The translations under genes were made by a program, and so were the position numbers. A model generated the notes under the pieces. It was not told the origin of the DNA and did not search any database. It saw only the letters and a program-made list of their open reading frames with translations. A stretch of DNA of 64,000 bases from Lepidonotus clava (taxonomy: Eukaryota > Annelida > Polychaeta > Phyllodocida > Polynoidae), in NCBI GenBank assembly GCA_936440205.1, contig OW387147.1, positions 34,559,629-34,623,628 of the forward strand, written 5' to 3'. Positions 58,446-64,000 of the stretch are shown here, one piece after another (position 1 is the first letter of the stretch; every line of letters begins with the position of its first letter).

Positions 58446-59154
58446 GGGTCGGATCCAGCAGGGGAAGGGGGATCTAGGGGGTCTTGAGCCCCTCTCCTTT
58501 TGTTGGAGACTTATATTTCGCACAGGAGCCTTCCATTAGTATGTACGCACACTTCAAAAATCTCAGACACCACTTCACCCCTCCCCCTCCTTGGGCAAAA
58601 ATACGCATTGGATTTGTGCTAGAATGTACGCACATTTTCAAAAATCTCAGACCAGGGGGGGCGACCAAGAAAAAGATACGAAAAATCGCGTCCCACGAAA
58701 AGTGTAAATACCCACGATAGCTACATTTCCTATCGTGGCATTTTAGAAACCAAAAGTTTTCGTGGCTTTTTTTCCTCATTTTTTTCAAAATTATACAATC
58801 TCAAAGTGTCCCAATGAACTCCAAATACACATTGGAAAGTATTTTAGTTGATTATATATATTATAAATGACTTTAGTATGATTTTTCACTGACTTTTAAT
58901 GTCCACGAAATTTTCGTACATTTTTTCTGGGGGAGGAATTTCTAACGTGGCCACGAAAAATGAAAAAAACAACTCCACGAAATTCCGTATCTTTTTCTTA
59001 GTCGCCCCCCCCGCACTCCGTATTGATGCGTACATACTTAATAGACGGCCCAACAGAGAAAACACGGTTTGTGTGCATATATATGTGTGCAACGTTTATG
59101 TGCTTAGCCTATAATGTGATCCCCATACCTTTCAAAATCCTGTATTCGCCCCTG
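58446..59154. mobile_element. Repeat of the CAGGGGCGGATCC family, interrupted by a MITE
   Basis: Left end GGGGTCGGATCCAGCAGG. The right end, complemented, is CAGGGGCGAATACAGGATTT. The internal CTTAGCCTATAATGTGATCC near the right end matches the right side of the element at 13924-14227. Without the nested MITE (58655-59012) it would be about 350 bp. Confidence 0.55.
58655..59012. mobile_element. Foldback MITE, second copy of the GGGGGGCGACCAAG family
   Basis: GGGGGGGCGACCAAGAAAAA ... TTTTTCTTAGTCGCCCCCCC. It aligns along its whole length with 8918-9273 in the same orientation, including the CCACGATAG/CTATCGTGG hairpin and TTTTCGTACATTTTTTCTGG. It is inserted into the older repeat around it. 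Confidence 0.92.
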
Positions 59155-62030
59155 TCAACGTTTCAAATAAATGAGTGTCTGTTCACATTCAAGTATTGAA
59201 ATGTCGGAGTTTGAACTTTTCCAGGGTTCTTCCCTAATCCCCTGACCCCGACCCCGACCTGTCAGTCTGGATTTGGGCCTGGTTCTTATCATCGGGGGTT
59301 TTCATGAGTTCAAAAAGACAAAAATTGCCACAGCGTGTTTTTGGAGTGAATCAATTAACGCCTGTAATACCAATTCAACATGCCGAGACAAAGTAAAATT
59401 CAGCATGATTTAAGTTATTAAGAAATCGAAGAGGAAATATGGAAGAGAGATGGTCTTGGTGAACTGGAAGTTACATAGACAACCTGATCTTCTCCGGGAA
59501 GTTATGATTCTAGATCTTAACACAATTTTCCCCAATAAGATCTTTGCCATTGGAATGTCAATTTAGCCATTTGAGTTTTACATTCATAATGAATAGCGTG
59601 TCCTATATCGTCGAGTATTCCTCGTATTCCCAATTTACGAGTACACTTCTGTTGGCTGTGGTTGGAATGTTGCTCTCTTTCATCGCGTTTCCACTTTAAT
59701 TTCGGTTTAAATTTCTTTGTGGTTTCTGATTTAATTTGATTGAATCGGGTCAGCGTCCCCCCTTCTTTCTTTACGCTTCATCACAATGCATCATCCCAAA
59801 GTCAAGAGCTTCAAACAAAGAACATTTTAAATTATCCTTAAACCTATACCAGAACTAAAAACCCTCACCCACTACATCTTGCAACGGTAAAGAGTTTGTA
59901 CTATGCAGCATGACACACTATGAAGGTATTGTTTCAGGATGAATTCAAGTCGCCTTTTGCGCTTATATTGATGCTGTAACTCATATCAAATATAGTAAAT
60001 ATGCGTGTTTTGTCGTTGAGCTTTGGTGATTGAAATTTGTAGTATCGAATGCAAAACTCATCAATGTGTCCATAAATATCTACACCGGCAGTTTTGTGAA
60101 CAATTATTGGAAATATGAAACAGGGCTAAATGGATAAGTCGATCTGTATGTACACTCCGATTGGCTATCTCTTGTTTTAAAGTTTTAATTAGGCCTATCT
60201 TTAGATAATCGTTTTGGGTAACAGACACTGGCTGATTGAAGCTGTGTACAACTTGCTTGAGTGTGAGAATGAGAATGAGTTTTATATCCATAATTTATAT
60301 GGAAAACATCCCCCCAGTTCTAGATACGACTATTTAATAACCCTTTGATAAAACAACCTTAATAGTCAGGAACCTTTTAAGATAATCGTACGTAACTGGT
60401 ATGTGAAAATAGGAATATATAATATCTTTAGATTATTCTTATTGATGATTACTTGTGTTCTTCAAATCGCTGAAGAACAAACATATGCCTATCAAAAGTG
60501 AAGGTCTATTCAATCATTTACAATCCTGTCTACTAAATCAAAAGGTGTACATTCAGCACCCCACTATTTACCCCTGGGATCAGCTAGGTATGAGGGGTCC
60601 CCCCTCCTGGGGTTAACTGTGGCGGTAACAGGCAACTTGGATCCTTCATGGAGGGCGTGCAGTTTGGTCCGTATCTGCCTCAAGCTTCACTCGCGTCAAA
60701 CCACCTCTTTATCGACTTTCATGTGGCATCTACCTAAAGCTCCAGGAAATTACCACGCTGTCTTTGAAGAGGCAAGGCAACTGTAGATTTAGAAACTGGA
60801 ATCGTGGCATTTCCCTTCGTGATGTGATTGACATAGGGGGGTGGAATCGTGAGAAATGTGAGTGACTTCGGATCTTTGATAAAGAGCAATATATCCTGTT
60901 GGTGTACGGTGGAAAGGCATACGGAGGAACTCGTAGTCTGAATAATAATCTGAAATATTGTCCGATCTTGAATAATTGATTTGAAATTATGTAATATGTG
61001 ATTTCCGGATATGTTAATGGACATTTGTCTGAATAACTAAAGGCAAAACATACCCCTGGACACTTAAGCCCTCCCTCCAAGATCGGTCGGAGGTGGGGAG
61101 GCGATAAGCCTAGCCAGGGGGTGAGGTCCAGGGGGTAAATGTCCATGACGTAAAAGTGTTTGGGGGGTGGGGGTCAGTTTCAGGAGATAAGTGTTTGCGA
61201 GTACGTTGGGGGAGGGTGGAGGGGGTCGTCCTGACGCCTTTTAAACACTTGCAGGTGTGCCAGACTGAACACTAAATCTAAAGAAAAAGAACGGAGTTTA
61301 AGTAGGGAGGTATTGGTCAGCTGCGAAGCATGATACGGGGTAAGGAGGTCTAAACCAACAGTAGTAACTTCAGGGGAAAGGCCATCGGTGTCCTTGGTTT
61401 CGGGTAATCCTCCCCTGCACATTCCCTTCGTAATCCTCGGGCCTCTAAGCCTGCTCCCATCCCCCGAAGTAGGGATGACGGGATGCCCAGTTAGTAAGGT
61501 GTCCTTAAGTCTCTGACAAGTGGTCTGTTTGTGTGTGTTCAGCTCTAGGTCAACTAGTCAGTATGGCATCAGGTAGAGTGTTTAAGAGCTCATCAGGAGG
61601 GTTTTGTTTTTGCAGAGATTGGGACAGGAGAACCGAGAGACCAGTCAGGGTTATAGTGGACCAAGACAACTTTTATAGGTTTTCAAAGGCCGTAATTAAA
61701 AGACATTCATATTTCTGAGTGGTTCTAAAGGCACCAGCCTCACACCCTTGATAAACCACGTGATTCACAGAACAGTGTGACTTCATTTAGTCTTCTTATA
61801 AGGACAAGGCCACTTTCAATGATTGCAAAGTGTCGAGTGAGAACTGTCACATGTCGAACTATTTTTTAACAGTAGGCCCATAATCGGTACAGTAATTGTC
61901 ATAACTGATAACAAGGTCCCCTCCTCCTATCATTTCATGGCCTCAACCAGAATGAATAGGCCAGAGTGGGGTAATATCCATAATTGGAAGTACTGGAGAT
62001 GCCGGGGTAGCCACCTCCATATTGGTACCA
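59155..62030. other. No recognised gene
   Basis: Minus-strand frames at 60730-61146 and 61180-61422 and the plus-strand frame at 61533-61718 lie in somewhat GC-richer sequence, but none shows a domain or a consistent splice pair. Confidence 0.4.
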
Positions 62031-62374
62031 GGGGGGGCGACCAAAAAACTTTCACGAACCTCAAATTCAATAAATAGTCACGATTCCAAATTTTGGGTTC
62101 GTGATGGATTCGTGGTCACGAATCTCATGTATACATTATTTGCCATTTTCCCCATTTTTTTCATTTCAAAAATATTTCATTATACTCTATTGTTCTCCTA
62201 AGTGATAAGACAAAGTAATTCATATACAGATAAATACTTTGTAGGGGTCATTTTACATGTTTTAGAAGGTTCGTGAACACTCAAAAAGGTTCGTGAATGT
62301 TTTCTGGACATGCACAAGGTTCGTGAAACATAAAATTATTATCACGAATATTCGTGAAAGTTTTTTGGTCGCCA
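62031..62374. mobile_element. Foldback MITE, divergent GGCGACCAAAAAACTTTCACG family
   Basis: GGCGACCAAAAAACTTTCACG at the left is mirrored by CGTGAAAGTTTTTTGGTCGCC at the right. Internally GTTCGTGAA and CACGAA words recur. TACCAGG lies on both sides (62026-62032 and 62375-62381), a possible 7-bp target duplication. The terminal GGCGACCAA is shared with the family at 8918 and 58655, so this is probably a related but distinct family. Confidence 0.88.
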
Positions 62375-62377
62375 TAC

Positions 62378-62618
62378 CAGGCCCATAGCCAGCTTTTGTC
62401 AATGGGGGGTTCGTAATGTGTATTGTAAATATAATTATACCCCCTACCCATAATTCTAGTCCTAATAGAAAGGGGAATTTTACATTAAGAAAAAGCTAAA
62501 TTTTGCCCCATTTCGTCCTGGGGGGGGGTCGGATATTTTAGAGGGGGTTTCGTCCAAGGTGGGGGGGAGGGGTTCGTACGAACACCCCGAACCCCCCCCC
62601 CCCCTGGCTACGGGCCTG
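62378..62618. mobile_element. MITE with CAGGCCCATAGCCAG ends, abutting the previous one
   Basis: CAGGCCCATAGCCAG (left) pairs with CTGGCTACGGGCCTG (right), 14 of 15 positions. The interior is G-rich (GGGGGGTTCGTA words and a poly-G/poly-C pair). Non-coding, 241 bp. Confidence 0.85.
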
Positions 62619-64000
62619 CTAATGCTGCATCCCCATCAACCAAGCCTCTAAAGATAACTTCTTGTGGAAGGTTATGAAACAGTCTTAATCCCACAGACGT
62701 GTTATTGGTCAGAGCAGATATGCCAACTGACCTACATGCATCCGCTCTCGTGGGCCATGGTGCTACATCAATGTGTGATCAGGTATAGTAATTAAAACAA
62801 TCATCCTTACAGCAGTGAGGAAAATATAATGACGGAACCATGACATCCTTTTTTTTGCTTTTTGATAATTTAAATAAGAATATTATTTTGTCTGTATATC
62901 AAAGCAAGATTTACATGTTGAAAAGTGACATACTCCTTTGTAAGATAAAGTTATTGGTGCTTAATTTTGGGGATATGTTTTTGGAAGATACTTATAATGA
63001 TTTAGAGTGCATCTGTCTCCGGGATCTGTTCACAAACCTAAATGAGTAAATCAGAAAATGTCTCATCTTTGGTTTCCACTACAATTATATGATCATTTCC
63101 TTTGTACAGATAACAGTAATGTTAGATGATTTGCTGGAGACCAACTATCCCTAAAACTAACAAAGCATTCCCATATGTCTCTAGATTCTACTCGAGCTCC
63201 TTAATCCTCACATCCCCTCACATCCCCACCCACGAGATGCGATTTGAAAAAGCAAATCTAGTACATCTACAGCTTCTTCGAACAGACCTATAGTATGTTA
63301 CAATTGGCTTATTGGCATTGACATTTTCTTTTCCAGTGTGAACGATGCAAAATGATATTTGCATTTAGTATAGTCCCTCCTAAGCTGCAAAAACCTCAAA
63401 GATGTGTGAAAGTCACGCTTCCACTAGCAATTATTTTATGTATCACCAATGCCTCAGTGCGTAGAGAAAAGTGGGCTTGGTAAAAGCACACTCTTGAGCT
63501 CATCTTTCGATTAACTCAATTGTATGTATATCTAGATATACTTTCGCATGTGTGTATGGTCATATTATCAGGTTAATATGTGTCTTTGGATGTGCTAGGA
63601 CGTCTATACAACGATATGGGCATTGACTTAATTCACATAGTGACACTGCTCATATCTTTATGTGTGTCACATACGCCTTTTTCATTATTCTGGACATCTG
63701 TGAATCAGATATCCTAGTTATTTGTCAATGAACACTGCTGACTGAAAATAACTGAAAATATAATAATCTTATTCTAATAAATATATATATTCGTTTATGA
63801 TTATCACAGATGCTTTTAGTGGTTTGGGATGGTACTACTACCAAATTTCCCAATGTATAATTCTGATAATTCAGAAAAACTGTCATCAAGTAACGAAAGT
63901 CTGGTTGGTCTATGGCAATGTAAGAATGACCGAATCATTGCTATAAAAATGCCAGTGAGACAATCATCGTCATAAGTTCGGGCAATGGTTGTTTCATGAT
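62619..64000. other. No recognised gene
   Basis: AT-rich; I see no exon, RNA gene or repeat border to the end of the window. Confidence 0.5.

Noticed and set aside
60730-61718. Frames in GC-richer sequence at 60.7-61.7 kb as genes
   Set aside because: No recognisable domain and no supporting splice sites; kept only as an unexplained stretch.

Overview
The window is non-coding-rich animal genomic DNA: long AT-rich introns, consensus GT/AG splice sites, tRNA-derived short repeats and many small inverted-repeat DNA transposons. The recurrent AGGCCTAT-type words, the crowd of MITEs and the Ngaro-type retroelement suggest a marine invertebrate (deuterostome such as an echinoderm, hemichordate or amphioxus, or possibly a mollusc). 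The species cannot be fixed from the sequence.

One host gene is recognisable: a class B (secretin-family) G-protein-coupled receptor on the minus strand. Five exons join in phase from right to left: a cysteine-rich hormone-binding exon (40836-40359), the end of the hormone-binding domain (31945-31848), TM1 (29189-29098), TM2 (23762-23612) and TM3 (14492-14342). A possible further 5' exon lies at 45088-45033. The signal peptide and TM4 to TM7 were not found; the 3' part probably lies beyond the left edge. The sequence is closest, from memory, to PDF-receptor/calcitonin-receptor-like proteins. A 137-bp tandem array (23697-24300) has grown from the 5' half of the TM2 exon and its splice acceptor.

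Left flank (1-14 kb): an LTR-like sequence at the left edge, two tRNA-like modules, then a young but broken Ngaro-type tyrosine-recombinase retroelement (1651-7232) with the split direct repeats A1 ... B1-A2-B2. A 720-bp TTAA-flanked MITE sits inside it. A short minisatellite and a foldback MITE follow.

Introns (14-40 kb): MITEs at 20.0, 27.4, 32.1, 37.4, 38.3 and 40.0 kb, a repeat cluster at 21.4-22.5 kb and four CACGTG E-boxes at 35.8 kb. Right flank (41-64 kb): no convincing gene apart from the possible 5' exon, but a dense series of MITEs (42.97, 48.39, 50.08, 51.9-52.9, 53.99, 55.3, 56.84, 58.45, 58.66, 62.03 and 62.38 kb), a long (TG)n tract and three tRNA-like modules at 45.6-46.1 kb. 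Several MITE families fill their interiors with degenerate copies of their own terminal motif. All comparisons were made by eye; no searches were run.
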